A stretch of DNA of 64,000 nucleotides from Actinoallomurus spadix (GCF_024055725.1 NZ_JAMXMX010000002.1:62001-126000), one strand, 5' to 3'. Shown: positions 1-9,599, counted from the first letter of the stretch. The notes: generated by a model not told the origin, from the sequence alone. A program made the numbers and translations.

Positions 1-2
1 GC

Positions 3-68
3 CATGACGACGACTGGAACCGCGTCGTCCAGGAGAACCGCAGCATCTTCGGGCCCGGCGAGAACTGA
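3..68 (+). CDS. C-terminal end of an upstream gene (partial)
   Basis: An open frame enters from the left edge, encodes about 21 residues ending in FGPGEN and stops at TGA 66-68. Its codons are GC-rich at third positions, and it sits 34 bases ahead of the helicase gene on the same strand, so it is probably the last part of the preceding gene of the same operon. Too little remains to name it. If the next two genes belong to a DISARM-type system, it could be one of the missing drm genes, but that is only inference. Confidence 0.55.
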   Translation, partial: HDDDWNRVVQENRSIFGPGEN

Positions 69-102
69 GCCCTGGCGACCCCCCGAGAGGACACGTCACT
101 TC

Positions 103-3018
103 ATGAGCACGAACGCGCCGGAAGCCGTCCGATACGCCCCCGGTGCACTGGTACGCGCCCGAGGACGCGAATGGGTCGTGCAGCCCGGTTCGGACGCCGA
201 CCTGCTGGTGCTGCGCCCGCTGGGCGGCGCCCAGGACGACCTGGTCGGCGTGCTCCCGGCGCTGGAGAAGGTCGAGCCGGCCAGCTTCCCGCCGCCCACC
301 GCCGACGACCTGGGCGACCAGTCGTCCGCCGGGCTGCTGCGCTCGGCGCTGCGCATCGGCTTCCGCTCCGGCGCGGGCCCGTTCCGCTCGCTGGCGCAGC
401 TCGCCGTGGACCCGCGCTCGTACCAGTTCGTGCCGCTGCTGATGGCGCTGCGGCAGGAGACCGTACGGCTGCTGATCGCCGATGACGTCGGCATCGGCAA
501 GACCATCGAGTCCGGACTGATCGCCGCGGAGCTGCTGGCGCAGGGCGAGGCGACCGGCCTGGCCGTGCTGTGCAGCCCGGCGCTGGCCGAGCAGTGGCAG
601 GAGGAGCTGCGCGCGAAGTTCGGCATCGAGACCGAGCTGGTGCTGGCCTCCACCGTACGGCGGCTGGAGCGTTCCCTCGACGTCGGCGAGTCGCTGTTCG
701 GCCGGTACCCGAACGTCATCGTCTCCACCGACTACATCAAGAACCCGCGGCACCGTGACGAGTTCGTCCGGCACTGCCCGGACCTGGTGATCGTCGATGA
801 GGCGCACACCTGCGTCCCCGCCGCGACCGGTGGCCGTGACGGCAGGCAGCTCCGCTACGACCTGGTCCGGCAGGTCGCCACGAAGCAGACGGCCGACGGC
901 CGGGACCGCCACCTGGTGCTGGTGACCGCGACCCCGCACAGCGGCAAGGACGAGTCGTTCCGTACCCTCCTCGGCCTGCTCGCCCCGGAACTGGAGACCG
1001 TCGAGCTGGACACCGAGGCCGGCCGCCGGAGGCTCGCCCGGCACTTCGTGCAGCGCCGCCGCGCCGACATCCGCACGTTCATCGGCGAGGAGACCCCGTT
1101 CCCCAAGGACCGCAAGAGCCTGGAGGTCTCCTACACGCTGTCCGCCGAGTACCGGAAGCTGTTCGAGGCCGTCCTGGACTACGCCCGGGAACAGGCGCTC
1201 GACGAGAGCGACGGCGTCGTACGGCAGCGGGTCCGCTGGTGGTCGGCGCTGGCCCTGCTGCGCTCCCTGGCGTCGTCACCGCGCGCCGCCGCGCAGACCC
1301 TCCGGACCCGCGCGGCGAACCTGGAGGCGACCTCGAAGGAGGAGGCCGACGCGCTCGGCCGCGCCGCCGTCCTGGACCTCACCGACGACGACTCCACGCA
1401 TGTCGTCGACGCCGCGCCGGGCGCGGACACCGAGGACGGCTCCGGCGGCGCCCCGCAGCAGCGGCTGCGCCGGCTGGCCAAGCAGGCCGACGCCCTGGAG
1501 GGCAAGGCCGACAAGAAGCTCACCGAGCTGACGGCCATCGTTAAGGACCTGCTGAAAAAGGGCTACAACCCGATCGTCTTCTGCCGCTTCATCCCCACCG
1601 CCGAGTACGTCGCCGAGCACCTGGCCGCCGCGCTCGGCAAGAACACCGCCGTCGCCGCCGTCACCGGCACCCTGTCCCCGGCGCAGCGCGAGTCGCGCGT
1701 CCAGCGCCTGGTCTCCGGCGCCACCGCCGACGACATCGAGGACCGGGAGCCGCCGGAGCGCCGCGTGCTGGTGGCGACCGACTGCCTGTCGGAGGGCGTG
1801 AACCTCCAGGAGGGTTTCGACGCCGTCATCCACTACGACCTGGCCTGGAACCCGACCCGCCACGAGCAGCGGGAGGGCCGCGTCGACCGGTATGGCCAGC
1901 GCCGCGACGTCGTCCGCGCCGTCACCCTGTACGGCGCGGACAACCAGATCGACGGCATCGTCCTGGACGTCCTGATCCGCAAGCACGCCGAGATCCGCAA
2001 GGCCACGGGCGTGTCCGTCGCGGTCCTCGACGAGTCCGACAGCGTGATCAACGCCGTCCTGGAAGGGCTGCTGCTGCGCCGCGAGGACGCCGAACAGCTC
2101 ACCCTCGACTTCGGCGTCACCTCCCGGCGCGACGACCTGCACGCCGAGTGGGTCAGCGCCGCCGAACGCGAGAAGGCGTCCCGGGCCCGCTTCGCCCAGC
2201 ACGCCATCCGCGCCGACGACGTGGCCCGCGAGGTGGCCGAGGTCCGCGCCGTGCTCGGCTCCGGCGCGGAGGTCGCCGAGTTCACCGAGACGGCACTGAT
2301 CAAGCTGCGCGGGCAGATCGCCCCCGCGGCCGACGGCGGCTTCACCGCCGACACCGCCGGCCTGCCGTCCGCGCTGCTCAGCGGCCTGGAATCCGTGCTC
2401 GGCGCCAAGCACGCGCGCACCATCGCCTTCCACCCGCTGCCACCGGTCAAACGCGGTGAGGCCGCGCTGACCCGTACGGACGCGGCCGTCGGCACCATCG
2501 CGCGGTTCGTCCTGGACGCCGCCCTCGACCCGAAGCTGGACGGCTGGCAGCGCCCGGCCCGCCGCTGCGGCGTCATCCGTACGAGGTCCGTGCCCAAGCG
2601 CACCACCCTGCTGCTGGTCCGCTACCGCTTCCACCTGTACCTGCCGACCCGCGACGGCGGACGCCGCCAGCAGATCGCCGAGGACGCCCGCGTACTCGCG
2701 TTCCGCGGCAGCCCCGCGAACGCCGAATGGCTGACCGAGGACGAGGCCCTGGCCCTGCTCGACGCACGGGCCGACGAGAACACGGCGCCGGAGTTCGCCC
2801 GCTCCACCGCGACCCGCGTCCTGGACGGCTTGGACGCCATCCGCCCCCACCTGGAGCAGTACGGCGCCGACCTCGCCGACGCCCTGCGCGCGTCGCACGC
2901 GCGGGTCCGCGAGGCCGTCGGCGCGATCCGGCGCGGCCTGCGCGTCGAAGCCGAACCCGACGCCGACGTCCTCGGCCTGTACGTCTACCTGCCGATCACC
3001 GGAGAGGTCACCCGATGA
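103..3018 (+). CDS. SNF2-type SF2 helicase, DrmD-like
   Basis: A 971-residue DEAD/SNF2-family ATPase. Visible motifs are Walker A (DDVGIGKT, about residues 127-134), DEAH box (IVDEAHTC, about 229-236), motif III (VTATPHSG, about 275), and a C-terminal helicase half with VATDCLSEGVNLQ (about 557) and the arginine-finger motif REGRVDRYGQ (about 590). ATG at 103 is chosen because GAGAGG lies 12 bases upstream and the native sequence begins there; the open frame runs further left without coding character. It overlaps the following adenine methyltransferase gene by ATGA. A SNF2 helicase followed by a large adenine methylase is the drmD-drmMI arrangement of class 1 DISARM, but drmA, drmB and drmC are not visible here, so the system assignment is inferred. 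The helicase call itself is firm. Confidence 0.85.
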   Translation: MSTNAPEAVRYAPGALVRARGREWVVQPGSDADLLVLRPLGGAQDDLVGVLPALEKVEPASFPPPTADDLGDQSSAGLLRSALRIGFRSGAGPFRSLAQLAVDPRSYQFVPLLMALRQETVRLLIADDVGIGKTIESGLIAAELLAQGEATGLAVLCSPALAEQWQEELRAKFGIETELVLASTVRRLERSLDVGESLFGRYPNVIVSTDYIKNPRHRDEFVRHCPDLVIVDEAHTCVPAATGGRDGRQLRYDLVRQVATKQTADGRDRHLVLVTATPHSGKDESFRTLLGLLAPELETVELDTEAGRRRLARHFVQRRRADIRTFIGEETPFPKDRKSLEVSYTLSAEYRKLFEAVLDYAREQALDESDGVVRQRVRWWSALALLRSLASSPRAAAQTLRTRAANLEATSKEEADALGRAAVLDLTDDDSTHVVDAAPGADTEDGSGGAPQQRLRRLAKQADALEGKADKKLTELTAIVKDLLKKGYNPIVFCRFIPTAEYVAEHLAAALGKNTAVAAVTGTLSPAQRESRVQRLVSGATADDIEDREPPERRVLVATDCLSEGVNLQEGFDAVIHYDLAWNPTRHEQREGRVDRYGQRRDVVRAVTLYGADNQIDGIVLDVLIRKHAEIRKATGVSVAVLDESDSVINAVLEGLLLRREDAEQLTLDFGVTSRRDDLHAEWVSAAEREKASRARFAQHAIRADDVAREVAEVRAVLGSGAEVAEFTETALIKLRGQIAPAADGGFTADTAGLPSALLSGLESVLGAKHARTIAFHPLPPVKRGEAALTRTDAAVGTIARFVLDAALDPKLDGWQRPARRCGVIRTRSVPKRTTLLLVRYRFHLYLPTRDGGRRQQIAEDARVLAFRGSPANAEWLTEDEALALLDARADENTAPEFARSTATRVLDGLDAIRPHLEQYGADLADALRASHARVREAVGAIRRGLRVEAEPDADVLGLYVYLPITGEVTR

Positions 3019-6000
3019 CCCGCACCAGCACCCTCCCCGTCGGCGTCGCCTCCGTCGGCGGCCTGCTGCCCGAAGAGACGCTGCGCCGCCTGTCCACCGG
3101 CAACAGCCTTTCCGGCACCGCGCCCGCCGCGTACCACCTCGGCAAGGACGAGACCGTCGTCGACGCGGCCGAACGCGCCTGGACCTACCTGCGCGGCCGG
3201 TACGCGTCGTTCAAGGACCAGCTCGCCAAGCTCCCCGAGGACGACCCGGCGATCGGCGTCACCCGGGAGTACTGGCTGGGCCGGCTGTGCCAGGAGCTCG
3301 GCTTCGGCCGCCTGCCGCACACCCCCGCCGGGGGACTGACCAGCGACGACGGCGAGAAGCAGTTCGTCATCAGCCACCAGTGGCAGCACGTCCCGATCCA
3401 CCAGCTCGGCTGGGGCGTCGCCCTCGACAAGCGCACCAAGGGCGTGCCCGGCGCGGCCGACGCGGCCCCGCAGTCACTGGTGCAGGAGTACCTCAACCGC
3501 AGCGACGCCGCCCTGTGGGGCATCGTCACCAACGGCCGGCTGCTGCGGGTGCTGCGCGACTCCAGCGCGCTCGCCGGCTCCGCGTACGTCGAGTTCGACC
3601 TGGAAGCCATCTTCGAAGGCGAGGCGTTCGACGCCTTCATACTGCTGTACCGCGTCACCCACGTCTCCCGCTTCGAGACCCAGGGCGAGGACACCGGCCC
3701 GGCGTCCTGCTGGCTGGAGAAGTGGCGCCAGGAGGCCATCGACTCCGGCGTCCGCGTCCTGGAAGAGCTCCGGAAGACGGTCAAGGCGGCGATCGAGACC
3801 CTCGGCACCGGCTTCATCCAGCACCCGGACAACGAAGAACTGCGCAGGGCGCTGGAGGACCGGCACAACGACGAGGTCACGCCCGAGACACTGCACCGGG
3901 CACTGCTGCGCACGGTCTACCGGCTGCTGTTCCTGTTCGTCGCCGAGGACCGCGAGGTGTTGCTCGACCCTGCGGCCTCGCAGGAGGCCCGCGACCGGTA
4001 CGCGACGTACTTCTCCACCGAGCGGCTGCGCCGCCTCGCCGCCCGCCGCCACGGCGGCCGGCACTCTGACGAATGGCAGGCGCTGACCCTCATCCTGGAC
4101 GGTCTCGGGCAGGAAGGCGGCCGTCCCGAGCTGGGCCTGCCCGCCCTCGGCGGCATCTTCGAACTCACCGGCGCCGACACCGCCCTGCACGGCTGCTCCC
4201 TCGCCAACGAGCACCTGTTCACGGCCGTACGGTCACTGTCGCGGGTGCGGGACGAGAAGGCCCGGCGCATCCGCCGGGTCGACTTCAGACACCTCGGTTC
4301 CGAGGAACTCGGCTCGGTGTACGAGTGGCTGCTGTCGTACGTCCCCAAGTACGACCCGGCCGAGCGGACGTTCAACCTGCGGGAACTCGGCGGCAACGAA
4401 CGCAAGACCAGCGGCTCGTACTACACGCCAAGCTCCCTCATCGACGTGCTGCTCGACTCCGCACTCGAACCGGTCATCGACGACGCGGTGAAGTCCGGAC
4501 GTACGGTCGAGGAGCAGGAGCGTGCCCTGCTCGCGCTGACCGTCTGCGACCCGGCCTGCGGCTCCGGCCACTTCCTCGTCGCCGCCGCCCGCCGCATTGC
4601 CAAGCGCCTCGCATTCGTCCGGACCGGCGACCCCGAGCCCTCGAACGAAGAGGTCCGCCGCGCGCTGCGTGAGGTCGTGTCCCGCTGCATCTACGGCGTC
4701 GACATCAACCCGATGGCGATCGAGCTGGCCAAGGTGTCGCTCTGGCTGGAGGCTCTCGAGCCGGGCAAGCCACTCGGCTTCCTCGACGCCCACCTCAAGG
4801 TCGGCAACGCCCTCCTAGGTACGACTCCGAAGCTGCTCGCCGGGGGGCTGCCCGACGACGCCTTCAAGCCGATCGAGGGCGACGACAAGAAGTGGGTCGC
4901 CGCGCTCAAGAAGCGCAACAAGGCCGAACGGGAGGCGTACGAGAACCGGCACCTTGGCGTCCAAGGCGAGCTGTTCTCTGAGACGGGCCTGCGCGTCGGT
5001 AACAACGGCCTGGCCCGTCAGGCGCTGGCCATCGCCGATGCCCAGGACGATGACCTTTCGATCGTCCACGCTAAAGCCGGGGCATACCGGAAACTGCGAA
5101 CGTCACCTGAGTATTTGGTCGCCAAAGAACTCGCTGACGCCTGGTGTGCAGCCTTTCCTTGGAGCAAGACACGCGACAGCGCCCCTGCCATCACGACCCA
5201 GACGCTGCTTGATCTGAGGGAAGAGTCTGACCGCGTAGAGGTGCTGACGCGGGCAGGAATTCGAGATCTGGCCGAGCAGTACCGCTTCTTCCACTGGCAT
5301 CTGGAGTTCCCTGAGGTGTTCAGCGTGCCGGACGACGGCGCACTCGGCATCGACGAAAGTAGCGGCTGGAGTGGCGGTTTCAAATGTGTTCTAGGGAACC
5401 CGCCCTGGGAGCGAATCAAACTACAGGAGAAGGAATTCTTTGCAACTCGTAACGAAGAAATATCTACAACCTCTAACAAGGCTGCCCGCAGTCGGCTAAT
5501 TGAGCAACTAAGGATCGCCGATTCGGATCTATATGGCGCTTTTCTTAGGGCAAGGCGAAAGGCGGAAAGTGAGAGTCACTTCCTAAGGGGTTCTGGTCGC
5601 TATCCCTTGGCTGGGCGAGGCGACATCAACACCTACGCGATTTTCGCTGAACTTGGGAATTCCGTAGTCAGCTCCGACGGATTGACGGGCATGATTCTCC
5701 CGGCCGGCATCTGCACCGATGCTACTACTGCTCCGTTCTTCGATGACCTAGTAACGGGACATCGTCTAATACATGTCTATGGCTTCCGTAATAATCGTGG
5801 ACTCTTCAAAGGAGTAGGGCACGGTGACGTGCGGTTCTGTCTGCTCGCTTGGCGGGGGATGGCAGGAGACGCGTCTGAGATTCACTTCGGATTCGATCTA
5901 GGAATTCCTGACGAAATAAAGTATGGGGATCATACGTATCGGTTGGCGTCTAATGTTATCGCTCTCGTCAATCCAAACACTGGAAGCTGTCCTACATTCA

Positions 6001-7076
6001 AGGGCTCTCGGGATGCAGAGATAATCTCGTCGGTCTATCGTCGTGTTCCGATCCTCTGGCATGATTCTTCAAAGGCCAACCCATGGCAGGTCTCCTTCCT
6101 GCCGATGTTTCACATGGCTGGCGATTCCGTCCTGTTCAAAACCGGCGATGATCTTTCTATGGATGGATGGCACCTCGAAGGGAACGTTTTCTGCAAGGGT
6201 GGAAGCCGCATGCTTCCGCTCTACGAAGGAAAAATGGCGTATCACTATGATCACCGGTTCGGTGACTATCGGAATCGGGCTGCCGGTAGACAAGATAGTG
6301 TTCTCCCGCGCGTCGCTGTGAGAGATAAACGAAGCAGTGACTACTTGGTCGCTCCTCGCTATTGGGTCGCTGAGAAGGAAGTGGATGGCCGCATGCGGGG
6401 CCTAGATAAAGGCTGGTTCGTCGGTTGGAGAGATATCTGCCGTAGTAGCGATGAGCGGACGATGATATCTACTATCCTTCCTCGTGCGGCGGTTGGTCAT
6501 ACGATGCCGCTCATGCTCGGGGAAAATACGCATCTCCTTGTTGCCTGTCTCTCCTCATTCGTCGTCGATTACATCGCTCGACAAAAGATCGGGGGCATGC
6601 ATATGACTTATTCATACCTCAAGCAGTTGCCTATCTTGGGGCCTGAGTCCTATGAGTGTGCAGCCTGGTGGGATAAGACAACAGAACTATCAGTGTGGAT
6701 TACCAGGCGTGTCCTTGAGCTCAGCTATACCGCTACAGACCTTCGAGCCTTCGCGGAAGATGTGGGGGACTTGGGTCCTCCGTTTGTTTGGGACGAGGAG
6801 CGTCGCCTTGCGATGCGCGCCGAACTCGATGTCGCATATTTCCTTCTTTATGGAATCACTCGCGATGATGTCGCTTATATTTTGGATTCCTTCCCGCTTG
6901 TCCGAAAAAAGGACGTTGTCGAGTTCGGATCTTATCGGACCAAGGAGTTGATTCTGGAGGTATACGATGCGATGACATCCGCAATCAGGACGGGGAAACC
7001 ATATCGGAGTTTCCTCAATCCCCTTCCTGGCGAAGGCCCTCGTCACCGAAGCGTTCCAGTGCCTGCTGAACCTTGA
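3015..7076 (+). CDS. Large N6-adenine DNA methyltransferase, DrmMI/Eco57I-like
   Basis: A 1353-residue class I DNA methyltransferase expected to methylate adenine. Motif I is DPACGSGHFL (about residues 509-518) and the catalytic motif IV is NPPW (about 795). SGSYYTP ahead of motif I is typical of the SAM-binding lead-in of Eco57I/HsdM-type enzymes. The part after motif IV should carry target recognition. The start ATG overlaps the helicase stop as ATGA, so the two are translationally coupled. The gene is a mosaic: its first ~2 kb is as GC-rich as the neighbours (43 of 60 bases at 3061-3120) while the rest is much poorer (26 of 60 at 6841-6900). The change comes between motif I and motif IV, which suggests replacement of the recognition half by recombination. 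It could work with the helicase as a DISARM-like system or act as a combined restriction-modification enzyme; no nuclease motif was recognised. Confidence 0.85.
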   Translation: MTRTSTLPVGVASVGGLLPEETLRRLSTGNSLSGTAPAAYHLGKDETVVDAAERAWTYLRGRYASFKDQLAKLPEDDPAIGVTREYWLGRLCQELGFGRLPHTPAGGLTSDDGEKQFVISHQWQHVPIHQLGWGVALDKRTKGVPGAADAAPQSLVQEYLNRSDAALWGIVTNGRLLRVLRDSSALAGSAYVEFDLEAIFEGEAFDAFILLYRVTHVSRFETQGEDTGPASCWLEKWRQEAIDSGVRVLEELRKTVKAAIETLGTGFIQHPDNEELRRALEDRHNDEVTPETLHRALLRTVYRLLFLFVAEDREVLLDPAASQEARDRYATYFSTERLRRLAARRHGGRHSDEWQALTLILDGLGQEGGRPELGLPALGGIFELTGADTALHGCSLANEHLFTAVRSLSRVRDEKARRIRRVDFRHLGSEELGSVYEWLLSYVPKYDPAERTFNLRELGGNERKTSGSYYTPSSLIDVLLDSALEPVIDDAVKSGRTVEEQERALLALTVCDPACGSGHFLVAAARRIAKRLAFVRTGDPEPSNEEVRRALREVVSRCIYGVDINPMAIELAKVSLWLEALEPGKPLGFLDAHLKVGNALLGTTPKLLAGGLPDDAFKPIEGDDKKWVAALKKRNKAEREAYENRHLGVQGELFSETGLRVGNNGLARQALAIADAQDDDLSIVHAKAGAYRKLRTSPEYLVAKELADAWCAAFPWSKTRDSAPAITTQTLLDLREESDRVEVLTRAGIRDLAEQYRFFHWHLEFPEVFSVPDDGALGIDESSGWSGGFKCVLGNPPWERIKLQEKEFFATRNEEISTTSNKAARSRLIEQLRIADSDLYGAFLRARRKAESESHFLRGSGRYPLAGRGDINTYAIFAELGNSVVSSDGLTGMILPAGICTDATTAPFFDDLVTGHRLIHVYGFRNNRGLFKGVGHGDVRFCLLAWRGMAGDASEIHFGFDLGIPDEIKYGDHTYRLASNVIALVNPNTGSCPTFKGSRDAEIISSVYRRVPILWHDSSKANPWQVSFLPMFHMAGDSVLFKTGDDLSMDGWHLEGNVFCKGGSRMLPLYEGKMAYHYDHRFGDYRNRAAGRQDSVLPRVAVRDKRSSDYLVAPRYWVAEKEVDGRMRGLDKGWFVGWRDICRSSDERTMISTILPRAAVGHTMPLMLGENTHLLVACLSSFVVDYIARQKIGGMHMTYSYLKQLPILGPESYECAAWWDKTTELSVWITRRVLELSYTATDLRAFAEDVGDLGPPFVWDEERRLAMRAELDVAYFLLYGITRDDVAYILDSFPLVRKKDVVEFGSYRTKELILEVYDAMTSAIRTGKPYRSFLNPLPGEGPRHRSVPVPAEP

Positions 7077-7120
7077 AATCACGAGCCGTTGGCTTGTGTT
7101 GAGGCGATGCATATCATGAG

Positions 7121-8194
7121 GTGAGTGCAACGAAAAAAGAAGTTCGCCTGCTTAAGTGTAAGGCTCAGGAGTCTCTTATCCTTTCGGTCGACCACTTCAA
7201 TCGTGTAGGAGATGTAGGGAGGCCGGAGGCCGTCCTGGTCTTGCTCGACAGGGGACTAGAGCTGATCCTAAAAGCAAGCCTACTGCACTGCGGTGCGAAG
7301 ATTCGTGAGCGAAGAGATTCGAATACCATAGGCTTTGACGCGTGTGTTCGACGAGCCTATAGTGGAGCGAATCGGTTTCTGGATGCCGATCAGGCTATTG
7401 GGTTGCAAGCGATCAATGGCTTGCGTAATGCTGCTCAGCATTACCTACTTGACATTAGCGAGGAACAGCTCTACATCCATGCGATGAGCGGAGTGACGCT
7501 TTTTCGGGGCATAGTCAATAAGGTGTTTGCCGAGAATCTCGCCGACCTGTTGCCCCGGCGTGCACTGCCACTGAGTACGGTCGCGCCTGCAGGGATGGCT
7601 ATGCTATTCGCAAACGAAGTAGCGGAAGTTCGAAAGTTGATGCGGCCGGGGACACGACGCCGTACCGAGGCCAGCGTTCGTCTTCGCCCTCTTGCGATAC
7701 TAGATAGCAATCTTCGCGGCGTTAAGTTGCAGCCATCGGAAGCTGAACTGCATAAGCTAGCAAATCGTCTCGCTCAGGGTGTCGCCTGGGAGGATGTTTT
7801 CCCTGGCGCCGCGGCCGTCGAGCTGACGTCGGAAGGCGCTGGCGCTACACTGAGCCTTCGGATTACAAAGAAAGAAGGGATTCCAGTACAGGTCGTTCCA
7901 GAGGGCACAGTTGGCGAATCTGTTATTGCAGTAAAGAAAGTAAATGAACTTGATTTCTATAATCTCGGACACAAGCAGATTGCTGCAAAAGTTGGTCTTA
8001 CGCAGCCCAAGCTGACTGCCCTCATTCGCCTTCACGACCTGGAATCGGACCCCGATCTGGCGAAGGAGCTGAGGATAGGAAGCTCCGTGTTCAAGCGGTA
8101 CTCACAAAACATCATTCCTCGCATTCGGCAGATTATGCAGGAAGAATCCATACATGAAATTTGGGAGCGCTGGAAACTTAGCTCTCAAACTTAA
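7121..8194 (+). CDS. DUF3644-like protein with C-terminal helix-turn-helix
   Basis: A 357-residue protein in low-GC sequence continuous with the end of the methyltransferase gene, 44 bases downstream. The N-terminal half matches the DUF3644 pattern as I know it: LLKCKAQESLILSVDHFN, then a helix containing LELILKASLLHCGAKI and later INGLRNAAQHY. The last third (about residues 280-345) looks like a DNA-binding helix-turn-helix with HKQIAAKVGLTQPKLTALI. DUF3644 proteins are common in defence islands and related to HEPN-like folds, but their activity is not established, so a toxin or sensor role is inference. No good ribosome binding site precedes the GTG start. The 3' end overlaps the convergent DUF397 gene by 17 bases. 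Confidence 0.65.
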   Translation: MSATKKEVRLLKCKAQESLILSVDHFNRVGDVGRPEAVLVLLDRGLELILKASLLHCGAKIRERRDSNTIGFDACVRRAYSGANRFLDADQAIGLQAINGLRNAAQHYLLDISEEQLYIHAMSGVTLFRGIVNKVFAENLADLLPRRALPLSTVAPAGMAMLFANEVAEVRKLMRPGTRRRTEASVRLRPLAILDSNLRGVKLQPSEAELHKLANRLAQGVAWEDVFPGAAAVELTSEGAGATLSLRITKKEGIPVQVVPEGTVGESVIAVKKVNELDFYNLGHKQIAAKVGLTQPKLTALIRLHDLESDPDLAKELRIGSSVFKRYSQNIIPRIRQIMQEESIHEIWERWKLSSQT

Positions 8195-8360
8195 GTGTCG
8201 AAGGTGACGTTTCGGCTTTGCGGATCGGGATGTGAGCTCGGTTTGGATTTGCTGAAGAGCTCGCGCTCTCAGCGTCTGCTTCTTCGAAGATTGCTGTTTC
8301 AACGCAGTTCGCGTTCGGCTCGCTGCGGCGAGACTTCCGCCACTCGGGGAACGTTGTCAC
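8178..8360 (-). CDS. DUF397 protein, C-terminally truncated
   Basis: A 60-residue product starting at GTG that overlaps the stop of the XRE regulator gene (GTGA). The DUF397 signature is clear: FPEWRKSRRSEPNANCVETA, then IPIRKAE and LKFES. In this family the product usually continues for another ten or so residues with a conserved W and F, and these are missing here. The stop codon lies inside the last codons of the low-GC DUF3644 gene, so the original 3' end has probably been replaced by the incoming segment. DUF397 proteins usually sit directly after XRE-DUF5753 regulators, as here, and are thought to act as their small partner proteins. Confidence 0.75.
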   Translation of the reverse strand: MTTFPEWRKSRRSEPNANCVETAIFEEADAESASSSANPNRAHIPIRKAETSPSTLKFES

Positions 8361-9235
8361 GTGCCGTGCCTGCCTTCGATGATCTGATCTGCGAGTTCGC
8401 TGAGGAACGTCAGCGTGGCTACTTCGGACAGTGCCGCGTTCCTTACATACTCGTACCTTCGTGCGAATCGCGCTACCCGCTCTGCGTCCGTATATACGAG
8501 ATCTGCAGATACCGTCTCGGTCAGCGTCATCGGTGGATCGCATGAGTCCGGAAACGTATAGAGGAAGACAAGGCCCGCCGGAACCAGGCTTGGAATCATG
8601 CCAGTGACCAGCGGGAAGACACGTACGGTCACCCGTGCATGGGTCTCGGCGATCTTGATGACGTGGTGGAGCTGGGCGTACATCACCTCTGGGGGGACGC
8701 TGAAGCGGCGGAGGCCGACCTCGTCGAGGATGACTTCGTACTCTGGGCCGTCGGGGCGTAGGACAGTGCGCTGTCGCTGAAGCCGTGCCTCGATGAGGCG
8801 CTCGGGGATGTAGGTAATCGGGCCTTCGGCCTTGGCATGCTCGATTAGAGCCCACGTGTAGTCCGGAGTCTGGAGCAGGCCGGGCATCGCGCCGGGCTGG
8901 TACTCGCGGATCGTCTTCGCGCCCGACTCGATGTCCGCGTACAGCCGCTGCCGGTCGCCCATCGCGTCGCCGTACGAGTCCCACCAGCCGCGCTCGGCGG
9001 CGTCGCGGGCGATCTTGACGATCTCGTGCCACTTCTCGCCGGTGACTCCTAAGACGTCCAGGATCTTCATCACCTCGGCGAGGTCAGGGCGGATGTGCGC
9101 GTTCTCCAGCTTCGATATTTTCATGCGCGACTGGTGGATCGTGCAGGCGAGCTGGTCGGCGGTCATGCCGTGTTGTTCGCGGAGCGTACGCAGTTCCGCG
9201 GCGAGTCGCCGGCGGCGGACGAACGGGCTGCTCAT
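8357..9235 (-). CDS. XRE-family regulator with DUF5753 domain
   Basis: A 292-residue cytoplasmic DNA-binding protein. The N-terminal XRE helix-turn-helix covers about residues 10-65 (LRTLREQHGMTADQLA, then SRMKISKLENA). The remainder is the DUF5753 domain typical of actinomycete Scr1-type regulators, with the conserved features PGLLQTPDYT, RLIEARLQRQ and VRVFP. The ATG has GGAGG about six bases upstream. The paired DUF397 gene follows with a GTGA overlap, and an RsbW-like ATPase gene lies upstream in divergent orientation, a common actinomycete grouping. Targets are unknown. Confidence 0.9.
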   Translation of the reverse strand: MSSPFVRRRRLAAELRTLREQHGMTADQLACTIHQSRMKISKLENAHIRPDLAEVMKILDVLGVTGEKWHEIVKIARDAAERGWWDSYGDAMGDRQRLYADIESGAKTIREYQPGAMPGLLQTPDYTWALIEHAKAEGPITYIPERLIEARLQRQRTVLRPDGPEYEVILDEVGLRRFSVPPEVMYAQLHHVIKIAETHARVTVRVFPLVTGMIPSLVPAGLVFLYTFPDSCDPPMTLTETVSADLVYTDAERVARFARRYEYVRNAALSEVATLTFLSELADQIIEGRHGT

Positions 9236-9599
9236 CCTCGACCTCCCGAGGGGCGTCGATCACCTGACTGTTGAGTCTGATTACAGCAGGTGTTGTTCGA
9301 ACACACTCCGGAATCGGTAGACATCGGCGCAGGTGAGCGCAGGAGTACCGTGCCGCGCTCGAACGTTCAGCCATCTGACGTTCCGGCGCAGAGCTTGCCG
9401 GAAGAAGAGGTTCCGCAACAGCGCGTGCGAACCGCGGATCTTCGCGCCAAGGCTAGGTGACCCGCTGTACGAGGCCGAGCAGCCGGTGTGAACTGACGGC
9501 GATCGGACGGAGCCACGGTGGCCTGTCCTCCGAATCGCAGGTGAGGATCACATGGTTGCGGGGACAGTAGGGAGGAGCCGCTGGAGCGGGGGACGGCGC
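9236..9599. promoter_or_regulatory. Divergent intergenic region with a short palindrome
   Basis: This stretch separates the XRE regulator (left) from the Cys-rich/ATPase frame (right), and no convincing gene lies in it. TGTTCGAACA at 9294-9303 is a perfect 10-bp palindrome about 60 bases upstream of the regulator start, a reasonable place for an autoregulatory operator. The assignment is speculative because one short palindrome in 360 bases is weak evidence. Confidence 0.25.

Noticed and set aside
1276-2898. 540-codon minus-strand frame opposite the SNF2 helicase
   Set aside because: Antisense shadow of a GC-rich gene; valine/glycine-rich product without motifs, while the opposite strand has all helicase motifs.
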